Part shown: one piece after another, positions 7,081 through 16,448 of the stretch
Layout: each line of letters begins with the position of its first letter
How positions within the stretch are numbered: position 1 is the stretch's first letter
Source: Acidobacteriaceae bacterium
GTDB lineage: Bacteria > Acidobacteriota > Terriglobia > Terriglobales > Acidobacteriaceae
NCBI GenBank assembly: GCA_003140785.1
Contig: PLKY01000055.1
Span: forward strand, 1 to 25,367
DNA length: 25,367 nucleotides
Reading direction: 5' to 3'
The notes under the pieces: model-generated
Seen by the model: the letters and a program-made list of their open reading frames with translations, nothing else
What the model was told of the DNA's origin: nothing
The model's database searches: none
Translations under genes and position numbers: made by a program

Positions 7081-7791
7081 TTATTGGGGCGGGGCGGTTT
7101 CGGGGGTGGACTGGAGGCCGGTGACGGTGTAGGGGCGGTCGAGGGGGTTGCCGGAGCCGCCGTAGGTGAGTTTGGTGAAGTGCATGAGATCGGGATCGCC
7201 GGCGGAGAAGCCGCCCCAGACCCATCTGTGACGCATGAAGATGCGGAAAGCGGGCGAGTCGGGCGAGATTTTGCCCTGACCGTTGTCGCGGGGCGCGAAG
7301 ACGGCGGAGCTTTGCGGCCACCAGCCGGATTTCGGATTCTGGAATGGATTCTCGCGGGGGTTGAGGTCGATGGCGAGGCCGTAGGCGTGGCTGCTCCACT
7401 GGGTGGGGTCGTCGTCGGCGCGCTCGCAGTAGAACCCGACGGTGATGTCCTGTTCGGCGTAGACGTCGGGGCCGTAGTTCTCCCAGGTGTCGATTTTGTA
7501 GATGGGAAAGCGGGCGGAGTAGAGCTGGCCGAAGATGTCGTAGGCTTCCTGGGCGAATCGTTTGTGGAGGACGATGGTACCCTGGTGGGTCTGGTTATCG
7601 AAGCCCCAGTACGTAACGCGGACGGAGGCCAAGTCGTCGAGAGAGACGGGGCAGCCGGGCTTCCAGGATTTGCCGGTCATGGCGGCGCGCTGCTGTGCGG
7701 TAAGCGGCGAGATGGGCGCGCTGAAGAGCGGCGCCTGGGCGTGAGCGGAGAGAACGAGAACGAATGCTGTGACGAGGAAGCGGGTCTTCAA
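7081..7791 (-). CDS. Exported M15-family D,D-/L,D-carboxypeptidase-like peptidase (VanY-like)
   Basis: Zinc peptidase predicted to trim peptidoglycan peptides in the periplasm, 236 aa. The sequence begins with a signal peptide (KTRFLVTAFVLVLSAHAQA, 2-20). The M15 metal site is visible: His135 and Asp142 in S-S-H-A-Y-G-L-A-I-D-L-N-P and His204 in D-L-M-H-F, preceded by the usual W-G-G segment (192-194). The frame is open to 7974, but those codons run through dispersed repeat DNA. The start is taken as TTG (7789-7791), placed directly after GGAGGT and immediately before the signal sequence; there is no ATG in frame nearby. The exact substrate (D-Ala-D-Ala or an L,D bond) is not decidable. It is followed on the same strand by palindromic copy B. 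Confidence 0.85.
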   Translation of the reverse strand: MKTRFLVTAFVLVLSAHAQAPLFSAPISPLTAQQRAAMTGKSWKPGCPVSLDDLASVRVTYWGFDNQTHQGTIVLHKRFAQEAYDIFGQLYSARFPIYKIDTWENYGPDVYAEQDITVGFYCERADDDPTQWSSHAYGLAIDLNPRENPFQNPKSGWWPQSSAVFAPRDNGQGKISPDSPAFRIFMRHRWVWGGFSAGDPDLMHFTKLTYGGSGNPLDRPYTVTGLQSTPETAPPQ

Positions 7792-7857
7792 AATACCTCC
7801 GGAGGGGAGTCGACGATGGCACCATGATACGCACTCGGCGCCGATTCGAGTCGCCTT

Positions 7858-8041
7858 CGGCTTGCTCAGAGTGACAGAGTTTTCTGTTTGTTGAGATCTG
7901 CGAAGGTTCCAGCAGAACCGCAGGTCCTTCGACTCGCGCCTGAATTGTTTGTTGCGCCAAATGCGGCGCAACAAATTTCGCGGCTTCGCTCAGGATGACA
8001 GAGTTTTTTCTTTTGTTGAGTTTTGCGGTGGTTCCGCAGAG
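7858..8041 (-). repeat. Dispersed repeat region with two direct copies and a central hairpin
   Basis: The gap between the SPFH gene and the peptidase contains two about 55-bp related direct copies (7858-7916 and 7984-8041). They share GCTCAG(A/G)(G/A)TGACAGAGTTTT, TTGTTGAG and GGTTCC(A)GCAGA. Between them lies a perfect 11-bp hairpin, TTTGTTGCGCC (7948-7958) and GGCGCAACAAA (7965-7975), with a 6-nt loop. A more diverged copy lies near 10155-10233. No gene is supported in 7792-8098. Confidence 0.75.
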
Positions 8042-8063
8042 TGTTTTGCGTGATGTCCGGCTT

Positions 8064-8087
8064 GGGCACCCGCGGATTCGGGTGCCC
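8064..8087 (-). terminator. GC hairpin after the SPFH gene
   Basis: Perfect 9-bp stem GGGCACCCG (8064-8072) and CGGGTGCCC (8079-8087) with a 6-nt loop, 11 bp past the SPFH stop codon on the minus strand. It lacks a clear T-run, so it may work as an mRNA 3'-end stabiliser rather than a classical intrinsic terminator. Confidence 0.5.
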
Positions 8088-8098
8088 GGAGATTTCGG

Positions 8099-9064
8099 CT
8101 AGCGCGGGGTGGTCGTGGTGGGAGCGACGGGGCGCGGGATGGCGGCGGAGTTGCCGTCGAAACTGCTTTGCGCGCCGAGGCCGGCCATGATCTGGGTGAG
8201 GAGGTCGTTGACGGCGCCGGGATTGTTGGGCAGCAGGATAGTGTTGGAGCGGCCGGCGGTACCGATGTCGCGCAGCGTATCGAAATACTGTGTGAGCAGG
8301 ACCATGGACATGACGTCGCGGGCGGTGGAGCCTTCGACCGCGGTCTGGAACTGCTCGACGGAGGCCTGGAGGCCCTGAATGATGGCCTGGCGCTGCTTGG
8401 CAACGCCTTCGCCCTGGAGGGCTTTGGACTGGGCTTCGGCTTCGGCCTGCTTGACCTTGAGAATTTTTTCAGCTTCGCCGCGGGCCTGGGCGGCGGTTTG
8501 TTCGCGCTGAGCGGCGTTGATGTCGTTCATGGCGGCTTTGACTTTGGCGTCAGGGACCATGTCGGTGACGAGGGCTTTGAGGATGTTGTAGCCAAACTCG
8601 CTCATGACGGCGTCGAGCTCGCGTTTAACGGCGGCGGAGATCTGCGCCTGCTGCTCGAAGGCCTCGTCGAGGGTGAGGGTGGGGACGTGGCCGAGGATGG
8701 AGTTGAAGACGTAGCTCTCGATTTGCTTTTGCGGGGAGCTGAGCTTGTAGTAGGCCTCGAAGACCTTGTCGGGAAGAACCTGGTACTGGACGGAGACGGG
8801 GATGGTGACGAAGACGTTGTCCTTGGATTTGGTTTCGACATTGACGTCGGCCTGGCGGATTTGCAGGTCCATGAAGCGGACGGTTTCGCACCACGGCACG
8901 AGGAAGTGAAGGCCGGGCTGGGCGATGCGGTTGAACTTGCCGAAGCGCTCGACGACACCGGCGGTGTAGGTGCGGACGGTGTACATGGTTTTGACGAGGG
9001 TGATGAGGACGAAGATGAGGATGATAGCGAGGAGGACGAGGCCAACGGTGGTGAGGGGTTCCAT
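8099..9064 (-). CDS. SPFH/band-7 (stomatin-like, QmcA/HflC-related) membrane protein
   Basis: Membrane-anchored scaffold protein, 321 aa. One N-terminal transmembrane segment (about 6-28, VGLVLLAIILIFVLITLV) is followed by the SPFH domain (about 30-190). It has Y-T-A-G-V-V-E-R-F-G-K-F-N-R, QPGLHFLVPW, and QIRQADVNVETKSKDNV, a hallmark of the prokaryotic stomatin/QmcA group. An Ala/Glu/Gln-rich coiled coil (about 185-240) and a low-complexity Pro/Thr tail follow. Family members form large ring- or cage-shaped oligomers in membrane microdomains and often modulate proteases. ATG 9062-9064 has AGGA upstream. No NfeD-type partner gene is adjacent, which argues for the QmcA/HIR-like group rather than the slipin-NfeD pairs. 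Confidence 0.92.
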   Translation of the reverse strand: MEPLTTVGLVLLAIILIFVLITLVKTMYTVRTYTAGVVERFGKFNRIAQPGLHFLVPWCETVRFMDLQIRQADVNVETKSKDNVFVTIPVSVQYQVLPDKVFEAYYKLSSPQKQIESYVFNSILGHVPTLTLDEAFEQQAQISAAVKRELDAVMSEFGYNILKALVTDMVPDAKVKAAMNDINAAQREQTAAQARGEAEKILKVKQAEAEAQSKALQGEGVAKQRQAIIQGLQASVEQFQTAVEGSTARDVMSMVLLTQYFDTLRDIGTAGRSNTILLPNNPGAVNDLLTQIMAGLGAQSSFDGNSAAIPRPVAPTTTTPR

Positions 9065-9169
9065 GGGAGTGCCTTTCCTGCGGTGTTACGGGGTGATTTG
9101 AGGGAGTCGGGATCAATATACGCGGGGTTGATGACGGGGGAGGAAACTTTGGTTTCTTGATCGCGCCTC

Positions 9170-9275
9170 GCGCGATGCCCACGCTTCACGCCACCACGCC
9201 AACATCGGGCGTGGCGGGGACCCCGGTCCTGCTCGCGCCAAAGACGGGCGCGACCAGAATGGGGCACCCGGTTTA
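9170..9275 (-). repeat. Stop-proximal palindromic repeat, copy C (extended)
   Basis: Third copy: arms TCGCGCC (9233-9239) and GGCGCGA (9247-9253) with loop AAAGACG, and right flank CCAGAATGGGGCACCCGG. A second hairpin is inserted in its left half around CGCCACCACGCC ... GGGCGTGGCG (9189-9216), so this copy is about 45 bp longer than B. It lies 12 bp after the stop codon of the secreted repeat protein on the minus strand. Confidence 0.75.
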
Positions 9276-9287
9276 TCGGTTATTGGG

Positions 9288-9896
9288 TTATTGGGCGGTG
9301 GCGATTTTGGCGATGTCGGGAGCGGTGGTGAGGTGCGGGAGGAGGATGCGCTGGCCGGTGCGGAGGCCGCTGTAGTCGCGAGTGAGTTTGCAGGAGGCGA
9401 GCTTGCCGTCGTCGTAGAACTCGACGAGGTTCTGGCCGCCGCTGGGGTCGGAGAGGGTGTTCCAGGATCCGCCGCGACAGGGGACGCCCTGAACGAGCTG
9501 ATTGCGGCCGAGATAGAAGGAGCGGAGTCCGCCGTTGCGGTAGAAGGCGGTGGTGGCGCCGCGGGACCGATCGAGGCGTGTGCCGCCGCGGATGCGGAAT
9601 CCGGCGAGGACGGTTTCACGCGGAAGCATGAGGTAATGGGGGGCGCCGCTGGGCCAGAGCTCGATGACAGAGCCGGGGGGAACGCGGAGGTCGCCGAGGG
9701 TGGCGGGGCGGGCGAGGGTGCACTGATTGAGTGCGCCGTCGGGATAGAACCAGGCGTCGCCGTGGGCGCAGGGGAATCCCTGGAGGATGGCGTCGTGGGG
9801 GAGCCGGCCGCGGATCGCATTGGGCTCGGAGGCCCCGCCAACGCTGGCAGAGGCGACGAGGACGAGGAAAACCAACGGCAGATGAATCTTTTTCAT
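9288..9896 (-). CDS. Secreted protein with four FYxDG-type repeats, function unknown
   Basis: I do not recognise a named family. 202 aa with a clear signal peptide (1-22, cleavage near SVGGASE). ATG 9894-9896 has a good AGGAG six bases upstream, so this start is preferred over 9944. The mature part holds four copies of an (F/L)(Y/W)x(D/N/S)GxLxxxxLxR unit, starting at about residues 49 (WFYPDG), 79 (ELWPSG), 117 (AFYRNG) and 159 (EFYDDG). Copies 1 and 4 also carry C-x-L-x-R and are preceded by QGxPCxxG, giving Cys pairs 43/59 and 140/169 that could form disulfides. The pattern resembles MORN-like beta-hairpin repeats (inference). The gene lies between the SPFH gene and a long repeat-rich gap. 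Confidence 0.8.
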   Translation of the reverse strand: MKKIHLPLVFLVLVASASVGGASEPNAIRGRLPHDAILQGFPCAHGDAWFYPDGALNQCTLARPATLGDLRVPPGSVIELWPSGAPHYLMLPRETVLAGFRIRGGTRLDRSRGATTAFYRNGGLRSFYLGRNQLVQGVPCRGGSWNTLSDPSGGQNLVEFYDDGKLASCKLTRDYSGLRTGQRILLPHLTTAPDIAKIATAQ

Positions 9897-10117
9897 GGGT
9901 AACTCCTGGCCAACGAAAAACAGTGTTCCCATTGCGGACTTCATGGCCGTTCGGCGGAGCGGTCTTAGCCCATGGCACTTTCGGGGACCCTAGGCAGCGG
10001 GACCAGCGATGAGTCCAGTCGAAGAGTAGTGTGATCCGCGAACGCGGTGGGACGCAAGATTACCGACGGGCCAGGGCTTTGGTGTGAATCACTGAAGTCA
10101 CCTGGGGCGCGGTTGGG

Positions 10118-10145
10118 AGCGGGTAGCCGGGAGCCGGGAGCGGGG
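10118..10145. repeat. GGGAGCC micro-repeat tract
   Basis: A short run built of GGGAGC(C) words, similar to the tract at 560-590 between dnaK and the MFS gene. It is low-complexity intergenic DNA with no coding frame. Confidence 0.55.
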
Positions 10146-10248
10146 CACCTCGCGGGACCTTCGGCTCGCCTGAATTACTTCAGGACGCAAATAACGGCGC
10201 GCTGGAATCAGATGCTTTGCTCAGGGTGACAATCGTGCAAAGGGAAAG

Positions 10249-10281
10249 CCCGCCGCGCTCCTCTGCCAGGAGCGCGGCGGG
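10249..10281. terminator. 14-bp perfect GC hairpin
   Basis: CCCGCCGCGCTCCT (10249-10262) and AGGAGCGCGGCGGG (10268-10281) with a 5-nt loop. On the minus strand the stem is followed by GCTTTCCCTTT, a pyrimidine-rich tail, so it may end ppdK transcription about 255 bp after its stop. It is also a member of the triple hairpin array. Confidence 0.55.
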
Positions 10282-10414
10282 ATGATTGCAAGTACGACAG
10301 ATCAACATCACATGCGGCAGAAAGAGCTTCGGTCAGGTCACTGGCCTACAGGCCACGAGGCGTGCCCCACGAGCGCCGATTCGTGAATCGCTGCTCGAAT
10401 TCCGCAACAAGTAA

Positions 10415-10465
10415 TCCGCCGCGTTTCGTTCGTAAGGAAGAGAACGTAAAAAGAAACGCGGCGGA
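10415..10465. repeat. 13-bp inverted repeat with nested stem
   Basis: TCCGCCGCGTTTC (10415-10427) and GAAACGCGGCGGA (10453-10465) pair perfectly. The 25-nt loop contains a further CGTTC/GAACG pairing (10427-10431, 10442-10446). The core CCGCCGCG is shared with the two neighbouring hairpins. Confidence 0.65.
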
Positions 10466-10496
10466 ACCGTACAGCTACCTCACCGAGTGTTGCAAC

Positions 10497-10528
10497 GCCC
10501 GCCGCGCAAGCGAACTCGCGCGGCGGGC
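10497..10528 (-). terminator. GC hairpin directly after ppdK
   Basis: GCCCGCCGCGC (10497-10507) and GCGCGGCGGGC (10518-10528) form a perfect 11-bp stem with a 10-nt loop. The hairpin begins 9 nt past the ppdK stop codon. There is no T-run on the minus strand, so this is more likely a 3'-end protecting stem or part of the hairpin array than a full intrinsic terminator. Confidence 0.5.
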
Positions 10529-10536
10529 AGAGCAAA

Positions 10537-13293
<2,757 letters not shown>

Positions 13294-13628
13294 GGAATGA
13301 AGCCTCCGTGTAGGATGTTCGCCCCTGACGACAAATGCTGTCGCAAGGGACCAGTAATCCGCAATTACGGCGCCCAGAGAGGGTGACGGCAGGTTGGCTC
13401 GGTTCGTTCGCGGGAAGTTCGGGTGAAAAACCAAGCGCGTGCAGTCACTCACACACTTTGACTGCGCCATGCGGAGTCAAACAATTTCGCAATAACAAAT
13501 AGCGCCGCAAGTATACACTTGCATGTGCTCATCGTCACAGCCCTTGGGAAAGGCACTGAAACTGATTGGGTTTCTACGTCGGCGACCGCACAAAGCCGAA
13601 CCTCGCACCAAAATCCGCAGGGTGACTC
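13294..13628. other. Leader and upstream region of ppdK
   Basis: No gene is supported in these 335 bp. An alternative ppdK start at 13470 has no ribosome site and would add 59 residues unlike the family. The region carries the palindrome at 13457-13481 and an AT-richer segment (13480-13520) that is a plausible promoter for ppdK, although I cannot place convincing -35/-10 boxes. Confidence 0.5.
13457..13481. promoter_or_regulatory. 25-bp interrupted palindrome upstream of ppdK
   Basis: TTTGACT, 11 bases, then AGTCAAA: perfect 7-bp arms centred about 175 bp before the ppdK start. An overlapping CAGTCA/TGACTG pairing (13442-13447, 13459-13464) gives a second partial symmetry. It could be an operator in the ppdK promoter region; function unproven. 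Confidence 0.35.
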
Positions 13629-14195
13629 TTAGCGGTTGTTCTTCGGTTTCGAATTCTGCTTCGACGTGCGGATTTCCTTCTCCAGTTCTGCCCGCAAATC
13701 GAAGGGAGCCTTCGGATCGGATTTGTCCAGGATGTCCCAGATGCGCCACTGGGCCCCCTGGGGCGCCAGCGTCATTTCGAGCGAGCGATGATTTGGGTCC
13801 CCTCCTGCCCTGGGCGCAAACAGCGCAAACGAGACCGCCGCTTTTGCGCGCCCGTCGCGTTCCAGTTCAACCGTAATCTTCAGATCCCAGATTCCATCCC
13901 AATCCTGGCAGCTACAGATCGGGTCGCCGTCCAGCACGCCCACCTCGTTGGGTCCCACGGCTTTCTGGTCCGCGTGCAGCAGAGCGATCAGCGAGGAGTC
14001 GAAGACGCCTCGGGCCTTGGGTCCAGTGAAGTCAATCCCTTTACCATGATTCGCATAATGCCTATAGACAGAGGCGAGAAATGGCTTTGCCGAATCCGCA
14101 TCCTGCCCACATGCCGGAACAGCCGACAAAGCGACAGCAAGGACGATCCAGAGCTGGACACGGGCGGCCCAGAAGAAAAGAGAAAATCCGCGCAC
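13629..14195 (-). CDS. Exported DUF3828-like protein
   Basis: Small secreted or lipid-anchored protein, 188 aa. Signal peptide 1-30 (VQLWIVLAVALSAVPACG); the VPAC at its end is an imperfect lipobox, so lipidation is uncertain. The mature part has the layout of DUF3828: KPFLASVYRHYA near the start, a central helix SSLIALLHAD, then G-V-L-D-G-D-P-I-C-S-C-Q-D-W-D, and a beta-rich end with WRIWDILD. The C-terminus is a basic Lys/Asn/Ser tail. The start codon is GTG (14193-14195) with a weak site; no ATG is available near the signal peptide. Function of the family is unknown. It is a single gene facing the same way as ppdK, about 335 bp upstream of it. Confidence 0.75.
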   Translation of the reverse strand: MRGFSLFFWAARVQLWIVLAVALSAVPACGQDADSAKPFLASVYRHYANHGKGIDFTGPKARGVFDSSLIALLHADQKAVGPNEVGVLDGDPICSCQDWDGIWDLKITVELERDGRAKAAVSFALFAPRAGGDPNHRSLEMTLAPQGAQWRIWDILDKSDPKAPFDLRAELEKEIRTSKQNSKPKNNR

Positions 14196-14380
14196 GAAGA
14201 ACGCTCACTTTCAGAAATCAGAGGGCCCAAAGCCGGAGAAAGTTCAGGAGCGATTCTACGCTGGCGTATTACCAGAAAATCTGGATTGAATTGTCAAAGT
14301 TTGTATTTTCCAACGGGGACGATCGAGATGATTCCGCACCACCCGCGCTACCGCCGCGCAGGTTTGCCCGAACGGCAAGC

Positions 14381-14746
14381 TTATGCGGCCGGTTCGGCAA
14401 AGCAGCATTCGGATTGCGGGCGGGGGGCCGCATTCCGTGAGACCAGAATGCGGTCCAATCCGACCAGGGCCAGAATCTCTGCCACGTGCGCGGATGCATT
14501 CACCACGGTGAATCGATTTCCCGCGGTATCGGCGCACCAGTAGAGAGAAATCAGCGCAGCGATGCCGGCAGCGTCAATGCGCTCAACGTGCGTCAGGTCG
14601 AGGGTCACGCTCTGTCTGCTCACCAGGGGCGTCAACCGCTCCACAAAGCCCTGCTCCTGGCCGCGCACCAGCTCGTGTAGCTCCCCGGGCGGGATAAGCA
14701 GTGTGTCCTCGTTCCGCGTCGGGTTATGGGAAAGAATGCCATTCAT
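14381..14746 (-). CDS. STAS-domain protein (anti-sigma factor antagonist-like) lacking the phospho-serine
   Basis: 121 aa with a STAS fold covering about residues 14-104: SVTLDLTHVERIDAAGIAAL and NRFTVVNASAHVAEILALVGLDRIL are the typical strand-helix signature of SpoIIAA/RsbV-like proteins. These normally bind an anti-sigma kinase and are switched off by phosphorylation of the second Ser in a D-S-S-G motif. Here the motif reads D-A-A-G (58-61), so Ala60 replaces that serine. Regulation by serine phosphorylation is therefore unlikely; the protein may be constitutively active or serve another STAS role. A strong AGGAGGT four bases before ATG 14744-14746 fixes the start. No kinase, phosphatase or sigma gene is adjacent. 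The C-terminal tail has a CC pair. Confidence 0.85.
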   Translation of the reverse strand: MNGILSHNPTRNEDTLLIPPGELHELVRGQEQGFVERLTPLVSRQSVTLDLTHVERIDAAGIAALISLYWCADTAGNRFTVVNASAHVAEILALVGLDRILVSRNAAPRPQSECCFAEPAA

Positions 14747-14992
14747 AAGTACCTCCTGTGGACTCCGGCAGACTCCAGGTTTCAAGGGGAGGAGCTGACG
14801 AAATCGGCTTTTACCTGACCTTGAAGTTGCACCCGGTCTGCCAAACTAGCCTGTGGCGGAATATGCTGATATCACAGTGGATGCACGCTTTGCGTCCAAG
14901 CTGGTTTGCGGTTTCGGGTGTCCGGTTGTGATCCTGGCGTCCGCTATCGAACATGTTGCAAATAGGTACGCAGCTATAACGGGGAAGTTCCC

Positions 14993-16150
14993 TTGAATGT
15001 TAACAAAACCGGCACGGGGATTGAGAAAACGGTTACTGACCTGACAATCGAAGTTGCACGAGATTTCGCGAACGAAGCGGGGTTTAGCGAGGCCGGGCTG
15101 GTCGCGCTGCCATACGCCGATGAAGCGCGCAATGCGACACGATTCGCCGAGTGGGTGCAAGCAGGACGTGCAGGTTCCATGACCTATTTGACTCGCATGG
15201 ACGAGGAGAGGAAACATTTTGTTCGTGCCAAGGTTGGTACGCCGTTTCCGTGGGCACGATCGGCCATCGTTTGTTTGGCGAACTATAACTCCGCTGCGCC
15301 GCGGTCCATTGCCCCGGCAGACAGGCAGGCTGGATGGATTGCGCGCTATGCCTGGTCCAGCCGCGTGGATGGCGAAGGCGTGCGGCGGCCCTCCGATTAT
15401 CACAAGGTGCTGAAGAAGCGGCTGCTCGCATTGGAGGACCGCCTCCATCAGGATTTCGGCGCATTTGAAGCCCGCGCCTATGTGGATACCGGGCCGGTGG
15501 TCGAGCGGTCTCTGGCCACCGCAGCAGGGCTCGGCTGGACAGGCAAGAACACCTGCCTCATTCATCCCAAGCTTGGGTCGTTTGGATTTCTGGCGGTTTT
15601 ACTCACCTCGATGCCTGTCCAAAAGATAGAAGCGCCCACGGCGCCGGAGGTCCCCCTTGAAATTCCTGACCGGTGCGGAAGCTGCACGCGCTGCATCGAC
15701 GCTTGCCCGACGAATGCGCTCGCCACGCCCTACCAGATGGACGCAAGAAAATGCATCGCCTATCTGACCATCGAACACAAAGGCCCCATTGCGCCGGAAC
15801 TGATGGAAGGCATGGGAAGGCAGGTTTTCGGCTGCGACATCTGCCAGGATGTCTGCCCCTGGAATCGCAAAGCGCCCATCAGCGCGGACCCCGAATTGGA
15901 ACCGCGCGCCGAGCTTGTCAATCCGGCACTAGAGGCTCTGGCGGCGATGGACGAACACGAATTCGAGCGCGTCTTCAACGGCTCGCCGGTGCGTCGCGCC
16001 GGGTTCGCAGGGTTGAGGCGCAACATCGCCATTGCCATGGGAAACAGCGGCGTGCGCGAATCTGCGACGCGGCTGCGCGAGTGGGCCAGCGCGGCAGACG
16101 AAGGCTTGCGCGCAGCAGCTCAGTGGGCGCTGAAGAAGCTCAATTTGTAA
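14993..16150 (+). CDS. queG: Epoxyqueuosine reductase
   Basis: Cobalamin- and Fe-S-dependent enzyme doing the last step of queuosine tRNA modification, epoxyqueuosine to queuosine, at the wobble base of GUN-anticodon tRNAs. 385 aa, typical length. The active-site region Y-V-D-T-G-P-V-V-E-R-S (163-173) holds the catalytic Asp165. Two [4Fe-4S] sites follow: CGSCTRCIDACP (Cys228, 231, 234, 238) and CDICQDVCPW (Cys281, 284, 288), with Cys254 between them. The C-terminal part (about 310-385) is helical, HEAT-like, as in QueG. The start is TTG (14993-14995) behind GGGGAAG; the first in-frame ATG would remove over 60 conserved residues. It is divergent from the STAS gene and convergent with the cold-shock gene. 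Other que genes are not in the window. Confidence 0.95.
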   Translation: MNVNKTGTGIEKTVTDLTIEVARDFANEAGFSEAGLVALPYADEARNATRFAEWVQAGRAGSMTYLTRMDEERKHFVRAKVGTPFPWARSAIVCLANYNSAAPRSIAPADRQAGWIARYAWSSRVDGEGVRRPSDYHKVLKKRLLALEDRLHQDFGAFEARAYVDTGPVVERSLATAAGLGWTGKNTCLIHPKLGSFGFLAVLLTSMPVQKIEAPTAPEVPLEIPDRCGSCTRCIDACPTNALATPYQMDARKCIAYLTIEHKGPIAPELMEGMGRQVFGCDICQDVCPWNRKAPISADPELEPRAELVNPALEALAAMDEHEFERVFNGSPVRRAGFAGLRRNIAIAMGNSGVRESATRLREWASAADEGLRAAAQWALKKLNL

Positions 16151-16241
16151 GTGGGTCCGACGGTAAATGGAAGCTCGAAACCCAGGCAACGCCCGGCCGA
16201 TTCAAACCACGGCCAAGCAAAAGCAAAACGCGAAAGCAAAA

Positions 16242-16448
16242 TTAGGAAGCGCGCATCACATTGGCCGCGCTTAGGCCTTTGGGGCCCTGCTGGCACTCGA
16301 ACTCGACGGCCTCGCCCTCGTTCAGGGTTTTATAGCCTTCTTCCTGAATTGCGGAAAAGTGGACAAAGACATCTTCTCCGCTCGACCGCTGAATGAAACC
16401 GTAGCCCTTTGCCCCGTTGAACCACTTCACAACACCTTGTTCCTTCAT
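16242..16448 (-). CDS. CspA-family cold-shock protein
   Basis: 68-aa single-domain nucleic-acid chaperone that binds single-stranded RNA/DNA. RNP1 is K-G-Y-G-F-I-Q (14-20), RNP2 is V-F-V-H-F (27-31), and the N-terminal VVKWFNGAKG is canonical. ATG 16446-16448 has AAGGAG seven bases upstream. The long upstream stretch without genes would allow the extended structured leader usual for such genes, but I cannot identify a cold-box. Whether it is cold-induced or constitutive is not shown by the sequence. Confidence 0.97.
   Translation of the reverse strand: MKEQGVVKWFNGAKGYGFIQRSSGEDVFVHFSAIQEEGYKTLNEGEAVEFECQQGPKGLSAANVMRAS

Larger units (their letters stand above)
9897..10536. other. Repeat-rich, gene-free stretch
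   Basis: No gene is supported in these 640 bp. They hold a GGGAGCC micro-repeat tract (10118-10145), a diverged copy of the GCTCAGG(A/G)TGACA dispersed repeat (about 10155-10233), and three GC hairpins sharing a CCGCCGCG core (10249-10281, 10415-10465, 10497-10528). It is the 3' flank of ppdK and the 5' flank of the secreted repeat protein. Confidence 0.7.
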
